The notes beneath the pieces were generated by a model that worked only from the letters and a program-made list of their open reading frames with translations, was not told where the DNA came from and made no database searches. From Lacimicrobium sp. SS2-24 (GTDB lineage Bacteria; Pseudomonadota; Gammaproteobacteria; Enterobacterales; Alteromonadaceae): a stretch of 64,000 nucleotides of DNA. Position numbers and translations under genes: made by a program. The stretch covers positions 769,124 to 833,123 of the forward strand of contig NZ_NIWW01000001.1 of NCBI RefSeq assembly GCF_002201535.1, read 5' to 3'. This document shows positions 57,161 to 64,000 of this stretch, piece by piece; the first letter of the stretch is position 1, and each line of letters opens with the position of its first letter.

Positions 57161-58227
57161 GCCAACAGGCGATATTATTCATCGACAGAGACGGGACGTT
57201 AGTAGAAGAGCCTCCCGTAGATAAACAACTGGACAGCCTCGAAAAGCTGGTGTTTGAACCCTTGGTGATCCCTGTTTTGTTGCGCCTTCAGCAAGCCGGT
57301 TTCAGGCTGGTGATGGTATCCAATCAGGATGGCCTGGGCACAGACAGTTTTCCGCAGGCAGACTTTGACGCCCCGCATAATAAGATGATGAACCTGTTCG
57401 CGTCTCAGGGTGTTGTGTTTGACGATGTTCTTATCTGTCCTCATTTTGACCAGGACAACTGTAGCTGCCGCAAGCCCAAACTCGGTCTGGTTAAAGATTA
57501 CCTGCAACAGGGCAAAGTGGATTTTACCCGCTCTTTCGTCATTGGTGACCGTCAAACCGACATGCAACTGGCAGATAACATGGGGATTCGTGGCCTGTTA
57601 TACGATCGTCAGCAAAACAACTGGCTGGCCATAGAGCAGGCATTAACCTCTGAAGGTCGCCAGGCTGAAGTGATACGCACCACCTCAGAGACCGATATCA
57701 GAGTCAATGTTGATCTGGACACGCAACGCAAATCCCAGATCAGCACCGGTATTGGCTTTTTCGATCATATGCTCGACCAGATAGCCACCCATGGTGGTAT
57801 TACGCTGGATGTACAGGTCAAAGGCGACCTGCATATTGACGATCACCACTCCGTTGAAGACACGGCATTAGCTATTGGTGAAGCACTGCGTAAGGCCCTT
57901 GGCGACAAACGCGGTATAGGTCGTTTCGGATTTGCCTTGCCGATGGATGAGTGCCGCGCAGAGTGTGTGCTGGATATTTCTGCCCGTCCCTATCTTAAGT
58001 TTGACGCACAGTTTTCACAGGAAAACGTCGGTGAAATGTCTACCCAGATGGTGTCTCATTTCTTCCGCTCATTGAGTGACAGCATGGGCATATCCCTGCA
58101 CCTTTCTACAACAGAAGGCAATGCCCACCATCAGGTAGAAAGCCTGTTTAAGGTATTTGGCCGGGCCCTGCGCCAGGCGGTGACCAAGCAGGGTGATGTG
58201 TTACCCAGTAGCAAAGGAGCCCTGTAG
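57157..58227 (+). CDS. hisB: Bifunctional histidinol-phosphatase / imidazoleglycerol-phosphate dehydratase
   Basis: This is a 356-residue fusion. The N-terminal HAD phosphatase ([18 protein letters not shown], zinc-binding CPH...[17 protein letters not shown]) removes phosphate from histidinol phosphate. The C-terminal dehydratase ([70 protein letters not shown]) carries the metal-binding His/Glu clusters. The fused form is typical of gammaproteobacteria. Confidence 0.98.
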   Translation: MSQQAILFIDRDGTLVEEPPVDKQLDSLEKLVFEPLVIPVLLRLQQAGFRLVMVSNQDGLGTDSFPQADFDAPHNKMMNLFASQGVVFDDVLICPHFDQDNCSCRKPKLGLVKDYLQQGKVDFTRSFVIGDRQTDMQLADNMGIRGLLYDRQQNNWLAIEQALTSEGRQAEVIRTTSETDIRVNVDLDTQRKSQISTGIGFFDHMLDQIATHGGITLDVQVKGDLHIDDHHSVEDTALAIGEALRKALGDKRGIGRFGFALPMDECRAECVLDISARPYLKFDAQFSQENVGEMSTQMVSHFFRSLSDSMGISLHLSTTEGNAHHQVESLFKVFGRALRQAVTKQGDVLPSSKGAL

Positions 58228-58820
58228 TGAAACTGGTTATTGTCGATACCGGCTGTGCCAATATCTCTTCAGTCCGCTTCGCTATTGAGCGCCTTGGCTA
58301 CGAGGTGGCCGTGTCTGACCAGGCTGAGACCATCAAATCTGCCGATAAGGTGTTTCTACCAGGGGTTGGCGCTGCCGCTGCTGCCATGGAGCAGATTCGT
58401 AACAAAAAGCTGGATACCCTGTTACCCGAACTCACTCAACCTGTTTTAGGTATCTGTCTGGGGATGCAGTTAATGACGCGTTTTTCTGAAGAAGGTCAGG
58501 CTGATTGCCTGAACCTGATCGATACCGAGGTCAGACGCATGCAGGTGGGTGATAAGCGTCTGCCGCATATGGGCTGGAACCAGGTGACGCCAGAGTGTAA
58601 CTCTCCCTTGTTCCGGGATATTGAGGCAAAAAGCTATTTCTATTTTGTGCACAGCTTTGCCGTTGCTTTGGGCGAGCACACGCTGGCCAGTTGCGACTAT
58701 GGCGGGCGCTTTTCGGCCAGTATTGGGCAGGAGAACTTTTATGGCGTGCAATTTCACCCGGAGCGCTCCGGCCCGGTGGGTGCCAAGTTATTACAGAATT
58801 TTATTCAGTACTGCGAGTAA
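58227..58820 (+). CDS. hisH: Imidazole glycerol phosphate synthase, glutaminase subunit
   Basis: This 197-residue class I amidotransferase has its nucleophile Cys in GICLGMQL, and His and Glu in QFHPERSG. It feeds ammonia to HisF. It starts with GTG overlapping the hisB stop by one base, with AAGGAG upstream. Confidence 0.97.
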   Translation: MKLVIVDTGCANISSVRFAIERLGYEVAVSDQAETIKSADKVFLPGVGAAAAAMEQIRNKKLDTLLPELTQPVLGICLGMQLMTRFSEEGQADCLNLIDTEVRRMQVGDKRLPHMGWNQVTPECNSPLFRDIEAKSYFYFVHSFAVALGEHTLASCDYGGRFSASIGQENFYGVQFHPERSGPVGAKLLQNFIQYCE

Positions 58821-58835
58821 GGAAAGTTTCAAACG

Positions 58836-59573
58836 ATGATCATTCCAGCAATAGATTTGATTGACGGTCAGGTTGTACGCCTCTATCAGGGTGACTATGA
58901 ACAGCAAACGCGTTATCAGGACTCCCCCCTTGAAGTGGTGCACCGCTATGCCGATGCAGGCGCAACCTGGTTGCATATTGTCGATCTCACTGGCGCCAAG
59001 GAGCCAGAAAAACGCCAGTTGCAACTCATCTCAGAGCTGGCCGCCAGTAAACGCATGCAATTCCAGGCAGGTGGTGGCATTCGCAGCGAAGATGATCTCA
59101 GCCAGTTACTGGAAGCCGGGGTGAGCCGTGTGGTCATCGGCTCCCTGGCAGTGAAAGAACCAGAGCTGGTCAAGGGCTGGTTGAAAAAGTACGGCGCAGA
59201 GAAAATTGTGCTGGCACTGGATGTGAATATAGATAGTCAGGGGCGCCAATGTATCGCAACCCATGGCTGGCAACAGGACAGCGGTGTGGAGCTGGCGCCA
59301 TTGCTGACAGACTTTATGCAGGCCGGCGCTAAGCATGTGCTTTGCACCGATATCGCCTGTGACGGCACCTTACAAGGCCCCAACAACACGCTCTATCAAG
59401 AGTTAAAAACGCAGTTCCCTGACGTCATCTGGCAGGCTTCCGGCGGTATTGGTGGCCTTGAGCATATCCGTCAACTGAAGAGCAGCAATGTCGACAGTGT
59501 TATCCTTGGCCGCGCATTGTTAGAAGGTAAATTTGACTTACGCGAGGCTATTTCGCTTTGGGGGCAAGACTGA
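58836..59573 (+). CDS. hisA: Phosphoribosylformimino-5-aminoimidazole carboxamide ribotide isomerase
   Basis: This is a 245-residue (beta/alpha)8 isomerase. The catalytic Asp is in [13 protein letters not shown], with phosphate loops AGGGIRS and ASGGIGG and the second Asp in [14 protein letters not shown]. It is preceded by AAGGAAAG. Confidence 0.97.
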   Translation: MIIPAIDLIDGQVVRLYQGDYEQQTRYQDSPLEVVHRYADAGATWLHIVDLTGAKEPEKRQLQLISELAASKRMQFQAGGGIRSEDDLSQLLEAGVSRVVIGSLAVKEPELVKGWLKKYGAEKIVLALDVNIDSQGRQCIATHGWQQDSGVELAPLLTDFMQAGAKHVLCTDIACDGTLQGPNNTLYQELKTQFPDVIWQASGGIGGLEHIRQLKSSNVDSVILGRALLEGKFDLREAISLWGQD

Positions 59574-60346
59574 TGTTAGCCCGACGTATTATTCCTTGCC
59601 TGGACGTAAAAGACGGCAAAGTGGTCAAAGGCGTGCAATTCCGCAACCATGAGATTGTCGGCGATATTGAACCACTGGCAGAAGCCTATGCCAAAGCCGG
59701 TGCCGATGAGCTGGTGTTTTATGATATCACCGCATCCAGCGATGCCAGAGTGGTGGACAAGAGCTGGGTCAGTCGTGTGGCACGGGTTATCGATATTCCC
59801 TTTTGCGTCGCCGGGGGTATTAAATCCGTTGAAGACGCCGGAAAAATTCTGGAAATGGGTGCGGACAAAATTTCCGTCAACTCGCCAGCGCTCAGCGATC
59901 CGGAACTGATCACCCGACTCCATGACCGCTTTGGGCAGCAATGCGTCGTTATCGGCATTGACAGCTTTTATGACGAACAGAGCGGTGTTTACCAGGTAAA
60001 ACAGTTTACCGGTGATGAAAAGCGTACTCAGACCACTGCCTGGCAAACGGCTGACTGGGTGAGAGAAGTCCAACAGCGTGGCGCCGGAGAGATTGTGCTT
60101 AACTGCATGAATCAGGACGGTGTGCGTAAAGGCTATGATATCCAGCAACTGAAAACTATCCGTGAGCACTGCAAGGTGCCCTTGATTGCCTCTGGCGGCG
60201 CCGGTGAAATGCAGCATTTCAGTGAGGTATTCCAGCAAGCCGATGTAGACGGTGCTCTGGCGGCCTCGGTCTTTCACAAAGGATTGATCGCCATCGCCGA
60301 CTTAAAAACGTATTTACGCGAGCAACACATAGCCATTCGTCACTAA
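59573..60346 (+). CDS. hisF: Imidazole glycerol phosphate synthase, cyclase subunit
   Basis: This 257-residue barrel partner of HisH has a catalytic Asp in [14 protein letters not shown] and another in the barrel, with phosphate-binding loops AGGIKS and ASGGAGE. It makes imidazole glycerol phosphate and releases AICAR. ATG 59573 overlaps the hisA stop by one base (TGATG); a start at 59558 inside hisA is rejected. Confidence 0.97.
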   Translation: MLARRIIPCLDVKDGKVVKGVQFRNHEIVGDIEPLAEAYAKAGADELVFYDITASSDARVVDKSWVSRVARVIDIPFCVAGGIKSVEDAGKILEMGADKISVNSPALSDPELITRLHDRFGQQCVVIGIDSFYDEQSGVYQVKQFTGDEKRTQTTAWQTADWVREVQQRGAGEIVLNCMNQDGVRKGYDIQQLKTIREHCKVPLIASGGAGEMQHFSEVFQQADVDGALAASVFHKGLIAIADLKTYLREQHIAIRH

Positions 60347-60358
60347 ACAGGGTTTACC

Positions 60359-60985
60359 ATGATCATTACTCAATCAAATAGCGATAAACTGGCCTGGGAG
60401 AAAATGGACAACCTCATTCCGGTTGTCGTTCAGCACGCCATATCAGGCAAAATTCTGATGCAGGCCTATATGAATCCTGAGGCGCTTGCAAAGACCCTGC
60501 AGAGCCAGAAGGTCACGTTTTACAGTCGCTCCAAACAACGCTTGTGGACCAAAGGCGAGAGTTCCGGACATACCCTGGATTTAGTTGAGCTTAGTACTGA
60601 TTGCGACCAGGACGCACTGATTGCATTGGCGTTGCCGAATGGCCCCACATGCCATTTGGGCACACCAAGCTGCTGGCATCAGGGAGCAACGCCAGCACTC
60701 ACCTTTGTGGCTGAATTAGAGCAATTGCTTGCACAGCGCAAGCACGCCAGTGCAGATAGCAGCTATACCGCCAGTCTGTATGCCAAGGGAATCAAACGCA
60801 TCGCTCAGAAAGTCGGTGAAGAGGGTGTAGAGACTGCTTTGGCAGCAACGGTCCAGGATCTGGACGAGCTGAAAAACGAAAGTGCCGATCTGCTTTATCA
60901 CCTTATCGTCCTGTTACAGGCCAGTAATCTGAACCTCTCTGACGTGATTCAGGTACTGCAAGAACGACATCAGACACCTTCCTGA
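60359..60985 (+). CDS. hisI: Phosphoribosyl-AMP cyclohydrolase / phosphoribosyl-ATP pyrophosphatase
   Basis: This is a 208-residue fusion (HisIE). The cyclohydrolase half has [20 protein letters not shown] and metal cysteines ([21 protein letters not shown]). The pyrophosphatase half has [13 protein letters not shown] and [13 protein letters not shown]. Last gene of the his operon. Confidence 0.97.
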   Translation: MIITQSNSDKLAWEKMDNLIPVVVQHAISGKILMQAYMNPEALAKTLQSQKVTFYSRSKQRLWTKGESSGHTLDLVELSTDCDQDALIALALPNGPTCHLGTPSCWHQGATPALTFVAELEQLLAQRKHASADSSYTASLYAKGIKRIAQKVGEEGVETALAATVQDLDELKNESADLLYHLIVLLQASNLNLSDVIQVLQERHQTPS

Positions 60986-61094
60986 GTGGACTAATCGAAT
61001 TAATAGAACGCTTTAGCGGATTTTTCGTGATTTAAATTTGTTGTATCGTACTTTATGCTTTGCCCAGATGAATTTAGTGAGCAACAGGAAAGCC

Positions 61095-61628
61095 ATGAAC
61101 GACAAAGCACGAAGCTGGGGTTGGACCACCATCACGATACACTGGCTCAGCGCCATAGCGGTGGTGGGTCTGTTCGGTCTGGGTTGGTGGATGGTTGATC
61201 TGACCTATTACAGTGATTGGTATAAAACCGCTCCTCACATCCATAAAAGCGTTGGTATCCTGTTAGCAGCCCTGACACTATTCCGACTCTTCTGGCGTGC
61301 AACCCGGCCTCGCCCGGAGGCTTCCGGAAGTCAATTAGAGCAGCGCTTGTCTATGCTTGCTCACACAGTGATCTATCTGTTACTGATCTTGCTATTTACC
61401 AGTGGCTACCTGATTTCCACTGCCGATGGGCGTGGAATAGAAATCTTTAACTGGTTTACCCTTCCGGGTTTCGGTTCACTGATTGAAAACCAGGAGGACA
61501 TCGCTGGTACAGTTCATGAGTGGCTGGCATATGTGCTCATCGGACTGGCATTGCTGCATGCCCTGGCTGCCCTCAAACACCATTTTATCGATAAAGATAA
61601 AACTCTGATTCGTATGTTAAAACCCTAA
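61095..61628 (+). CDS. Cytochrome b561 family protein
   Basis: This is a 177-residue, four-span di-haem cytochrome b. Histidines lie in TIHWLS (first span), PHIHKSVG, MLAHTVIY and VHEWLAY/LLHALAALKHH, the usual axial ligands. It takes electrons from the quinone pool in the inner membrane. Start 61095 follows CAGGAAAG. The yceI gene follows after 24 bases, the common yceJ-yceI pairing. Confidence 0.92.
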   Translation: MNDKARSWGWTTITIHWLSAIAVVGLFGLGWWMVDLTYYSDWYKTAPHIHKSVGILLAALTLFRLFWRATRPRPEASGSQLEQRLSMLAHTVIYLLLILLFTSGYLISTADGRGIEIFNWFTLPGFGSLIENQEDIAGTVHEWLAYVLIGLALLHALAALKHHFIDKDKTLIRMLKP

Positions 61629-61652
61629 AATTGTTAGCAAGGAGATTGAACA

Positions 61653-62225
61653 ATGAAAAAGCTTTCCCTGAGCCTGATAACACTGGCTGCCATGAGTGCA
61701 CCGACATTTGCCGCCGATTACATTATCGACAGTAAAGGCGCCCATGCCGCTATTAACTTCAAGATACAGCATCTGGGCTACTCGTGGCTGACTGGGCGAT
61801 TTAATACCTTTGATGGTAACTTCAGCTATGACGCCGACAACCCTCAGGCTTCGAGCATTACGGTGAATATTGATCCAGCCAGTATTGACTCAAATCATGC
61901 TGAACGAGACAAACATTTACGCAACGAAGACTTCCTGCATGTTACTAAATTCGATAAGGCCCGTTTTGTCAGCACCAAAGTAACCGATGTTGAAGAAGAT
62001 GGTGACTTCCACCTGCATGGCGACCTGACCTTACACGGTGTGACAAAGCCTGTGGTTATCGATGTAGAAAAAATTGGTGAAGGTGAAGATCCTTGGGGTG
62101 GCTACCGTGTTGGCTTTGCCGGTGAGACCAAGATTGCCCTGAAAGACTATGGCATCGACTACGATCTGGGACCCGCCTCTACCCATGTACTGCTTGAGCT
62201 TCATATTGAAGGTGTACGCCAGTAA
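61653..62225 (+). CDS. yceI: YceI family periplasmic lipid-binding-like protein
   Basis: This is a 190-residue secreted lipocalin-like protein. The signal peptide MKKLSLSLITLAAMSAPTFA is followed by ADYIIDSKGAHAAINFKIQHLGYSWLTGRF, with ITVNIDPASIDSNHAERDKHLRNEDFL and DLTLHGVTKPVVIDVE as family blocks. Family members bind isoprenoid chains such as polyprenyl pyrophosphate or quinones. It probably works with the cytochrome b upstream. Confidence 0.95.
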   Translation: MKKLSLSLITLAAMSAPTFAADYIIDSKGAHAAINFKIQHLGYSWLTGRFNTFDGNFSYDADNPQASSITVNIDPASIDSNHAERDKHLRNEDFLHVTKFDKARFVSTKVTDVEEDGDFHLHGDLTLHGVTKPVVIDVEKIGEGEDPWGGYRVGFAGETKIALKDYGIDYDLGPASTHVLLELHIEGVRQ

Positions 62226-62248
62226 GCTCAAACCTATAGTAAACATAT

Positions 62249-62277
62249 AAGGGGCGAATTAATCGCCCCTTTTTTAT
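62249..62277. terminator. Bidirectional terminator between yceI and yghU
   Basis: An AAGGGGCGA / TCGCCCCTT stem with a five-base loop and a T-run lies between convergent genes. Confidence 0.88.
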
Positions 62278-62298
62278 TAAAATCTTATCTATTGTCCA

Positions 62299-63174
62299 CT
62301 ACTCGTCAGAGCTATTTATCTTATCCTGCGTCCTGAGTTTAAAATCGCTGGCACTGTGGCGTTCACGTAGTTGCTCAGATTCATCCCCCCAGGCACGATT
62401 CACCATGCGTCCACGCTGTACGGCAGGGCGCTGAGCGATCCGCTCTGCCCATTTCACGACATTCGTATAGGTATGAGCCTGAAGAAACTCTGCGGCCTCA
62501 TAGACTTCATTCCTAACCAAAGCGCCATACCAGGGCCAGATAGCCATATCGGCAATACTGTACTCTTCTCCGGCAATGTAAGTGTGCCTGGCAAGCTGAC
62601 GATCCAGCACATCGAGTTGGCGTTTTACTTCCATGGTGTAGCGATCAATCGGATATTGCAGTTTTTCTGGTGCGTAGGCGTAAAAGTGTCCAAATCCGCC
62701 CCCTAGCATAGGGGCACTGCCCATTTGCCAGAACAGCCAGTTAAGGCATTCTGTTTTAAGGGATCTTGATTGCGGCAAAAAGTGCTGAAACTTCTCCGCC
62801 AGATAAAGCAATATAGAACCTGACTCAAACACCCTGACTGGATCGGGTTCACTGTAATCCATCAGTGCCGGTATTTTCGAGTTTGGATTAACGTTCACAA
62901 AGCCTGAACTAAATTGATTGCCCTCCATGATATCGATAATCCAGGCATCGTATTCTGCTTCCTTAACGCCTTTTTCCAACAACTCTTCCAGCATGACGGT
63001 CACTTTAACGCCGTTTGGAGTCGCCAGTGAATATAGCTGTAGGGGATGCTCACCTTTAGGTAGCGCTTTATCATGGGTGGCGCCCGATACGGGACGATTA
63101 ATGTTGGTAAATTTGCCTCCGCCCTGCTTATCCCATTTCCACACCTTGGGTGGTTCATAGCCTTGTTCAGACAT
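62299..63174 (-). CDS. yghU: Glutathione S-transferase family disulfide reductase YghU
   Basis: This 291-residue protein has the YghU N-terminus (YEPPKVWKWDKQGGGKFTNINRPVSGATHDK), a thioredoxin-like GST domain (LATPNGVKVTVMLEELLEKG, NPNSKIPALMD, VFESGSILLYLAEKF) and a helical C-terminal domain (YSIADMAIWPWYGALV). E. coli YghU binds two glutathione molecules and reduces disulfides. Single gene. Confidence 0.95.
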   Translation of the reverse strand: MSEQGYEPPKVWKWDKQGGGKFTNINRPVSGATHDKALPKGEHPLQLYSLATPNGVKVTVMLEELLEKGVKEAEYDAWIIDIMEGNQFSSGFVNVNPNSKIPALMDYSEPDPVRVFESGSILLYLAEKFQHFLPQSRSLKTECLNWLFWQMGSAPMLGGGFGHFYAYAPEKLQYPIDRYTMEVKRQLDVLDRQLARHTYIAGEEYSIADMAIWPWYGALVRNEVYEAAEFLQAHTYTNVVKWAERIAQRPAVQRGRMVNRAWGDESEQLRERHSASDFKLRTQDKINSSDE

Positions 63175-63261
63175 CTGTGCTCCTTCTTATGTTAGGATTT
63201 ACTGGTTATTCTGACCGCGACATCACCTTTATACTTTCAAATCAATTATGCAGACCACTCA

Positions 63262-63513
63262 ATGGCAAAACCCAGAACAAAACAACCTCTGAGAACCGTA
63301 CAGATATACTGCTCTGCCTGTAGAACCTTGCTCTATAAGTATCGCAAGGGTGGTAAAGGCAGCCTGGTAAAGTGCTTTGTGGAACGCATCAGCGAAGACC
63401 ATACCACCACGCCGTGCGAGTGCCCAGAGTGCAAACAGGTGTTTGCCCGGGAAACCCTCATTCGCGGCACACCTGCCCACAAAATTATAGGCGGCAAAGT
63501 CAGAGTTAAGTGA
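63262..63513 (+). CDS. Small zinc-ribbon protein
   Basis: This is an 83-residue basic protein with two cysteine knuckles: CSAC (residues 17-20) and CECPEC (about 52-57), likely one zinc ribbon, plus a lone Cys in LVKCFVE. It has basic tails (MAKPRTKQ; GGKVRVK). The form suggests a nucleic-acid- or ribosome-associated protein, but I recognise no named family. Confidence 0.7.
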   Translation: MAKPRTKQPLRTVQIYCSACRTLLYKYRKGGKGSLVKCFVERISEDHTTTPCECPECKQVFARETLIRGTPAHKIIGGKVRVK

Positions 63514-63599
63514 TCCAACCCAAAAAAGACTTACATGGGGCTAAATCACGCCTGGACGGAGATTAAGTATCGCTGTCAGTGCTTTCCTGCAGAAGGGCT

Positions 63600-63735
63600 A
63601 TCCTCCAAGTAAAAACGAAGTATAAAGCGCTCACATGGGGGTGAGCGAAGACCGTTATGCCAGTGGCATAACGCAGCTGAGCGAACGAAGAGCAGGGAAG
63701 CGAGGCTGGAGGCTCTCACAAGGATGTGTGACAGA
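63600..63735. repeat. Hairpin-rich intergenic repeat
   Basis: Closely spaced stems are visible: GCTCA / TGAGC (63629-63646) and GTTATGCC-AGT-GGCATAAC (63653-63671), followed by a purine-rich GAGCGAACGAAGAGCAGGGAAGCG-like segment. It has the look of a dispersed element. The open frame on the minus strand across it (63576-63794) is an artefact of the repeat. Confidence 0.55.
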
Positions 63736-63824
63736 TGATATTCACCGGCAAAACACTTACTGTTTAGACAATTCGATGGGTTGGGTTTCCCCATGAAGCT
63801 AGATACGTAGTGTCCTTAATGCAA

Positions 63825-63855
63825 AAAGCCCCTAGCTGATTACAGCTAGGGGCTC
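63825..63855 (-). terminator. Intrinsic terminator, minus strand
   Basis: On the minus strand, the stem AGCCCCTAGCTGTAATCAGC continues into TAGGGGCT and is followed by TTTTT. It lies just past the 5S-like tail, as for an rrn operon transcribed leftwards. Confidence 0.85.
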
Positions 63856-63868
63856 TTGCGTTATTGGG

Positions 63869-63888
63869 AGCCTGGCGGTGTGCTACTT
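63869..63888 (-). rRNA. Possible 3' tail of a 5S rRNA
   Basis: Minus-strand AAGTAGCACACCGCCAGGCT resembles the conserved 5S 3' end (AGTAG...GCCAGGC). The sequence upstream of it on that strand is not 5S: there is no CCGATGGTAG, and no CCGAACTCAGAAGTGAAA-like block before the window edge. Confidence 0.4.
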
Positions 63889-64000
63889 TACTCTGGCTTC
63901 CTGCCCTCCGCCCTTCGGGCCATCGTCGTCCCTCCGATGTTCAAAAATGCTCCTGGCATTTTTGTCACTGCGTTCGAGTAGCACCAACTGCATTCCGGAT
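63889..64000. repeat. Hairpin-rich sequence next to 5S tail
   Basis: CAAAAATGC / GCATTTTTG (63945-63967) and GCCC / GGGC (63910-63920) stems are visible. Outer GAGTAGCACC (63976-63985) is roughly inverted to GGTGTGCTACTT (63877-63888). The whole block could fold as one compound structure joined to the 5S-like tail. Confidence 0.45.

Noticed and set aside
59576..60277. A 233-codon minus-strand frame
   Set aside because: It is opposite hisF; no ribosome site or recognisable domain.
63576..63794. A 72-codon minus-strand frame
   Set aside because: It consists of the hairpin repeat and flanks; not protein-like.

Overview
The window reads as chromosome of a marine or alkali-tolerant gammaproteobacterium, most likely Alteromonadales (Alteromonadaceae-like). 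This rests on gene content and order (ybeD-lipB-lipA, aspS-nudB-yebC-ruvCAB, a complete hisGDCBHAFI operon with a His-rich leader, an E. coli-type pheA with a Phe-rich leader, fadR next to dsbB, a six-gene Mrp antiporter operon with fused MrpA/B). The genus is an inference; no 16S gene is present.

Layout. 1-4.8 kb: 3' end of asnB, an FMN/Fe-S glutamate-synthase-like membrane protein, then ybeD-lipB-lipA. 4.8-12.7 kb: a secreted metzincin-type protease, a collagen-like choice-of-anchor lipoprotein, an acyltransferase-SprT pair, a chemoreceptor, a glycosyltransferase and a 5'-truncated DUF5655 gene. 12.6-18.4 kb: pnp-nlpI followed by a repeat-containing putative metallopeptidase, and a YjbR protein; rpsO is not next to pnp. 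18.4-24 kb: aspS-nudB-yebC-ruvC-ruvA-ruvB on the minus strand. 24-34.3 kb: hydrolase, solute-binding-like protein, MFS carrier, EAL phosphodiesterase-TerB pair, FAD oxidoreductase, Fur-box-preceded ferric iron ABC transporter, and GNAT. 34.4-43 kb: yciH-like gene, two-receiver regulator, penicillin-acylase-type hydrolase, pheL-pheA, grxD, sodB, DUF1232 protein, fadR and dsbB. 43-48.9 kb: mrp operon. 49.3-50.3 kb: TauD-like dioxygenase.

50.5-53.0 kb is the accessory segment. It holds three AT-rich minus-strand genes (one with a possible PD-(D/E)xK-like nuclease fold, two membrane proteins). Two of the genes are bracketed by complementary 7-bp core sites of the kind that delimit integron cassettes, and a 121-bp attC-like palindrome sits exactly between them. 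This is the best candidate for an undescribed system; no integrase is visible.

53.2-61 kb holds a small charged protein, the his leader/attenuator and the his operon. 61-63.5 kb holds cytochrome b561-YceI, yghU and a small zinc-ribbon protein. The right end is hairpin-rich DNA, a minus-strand terminator and what looks like only the 3' tail of a 5S rRNA.

Two ribosome-mediated attenuators (pheA, his), a Fur box, a probable FadR operator and several intrinsic terminators are directly readable. No tRNA, CRISPR array, complete IS element or complete rRNA was recognised.
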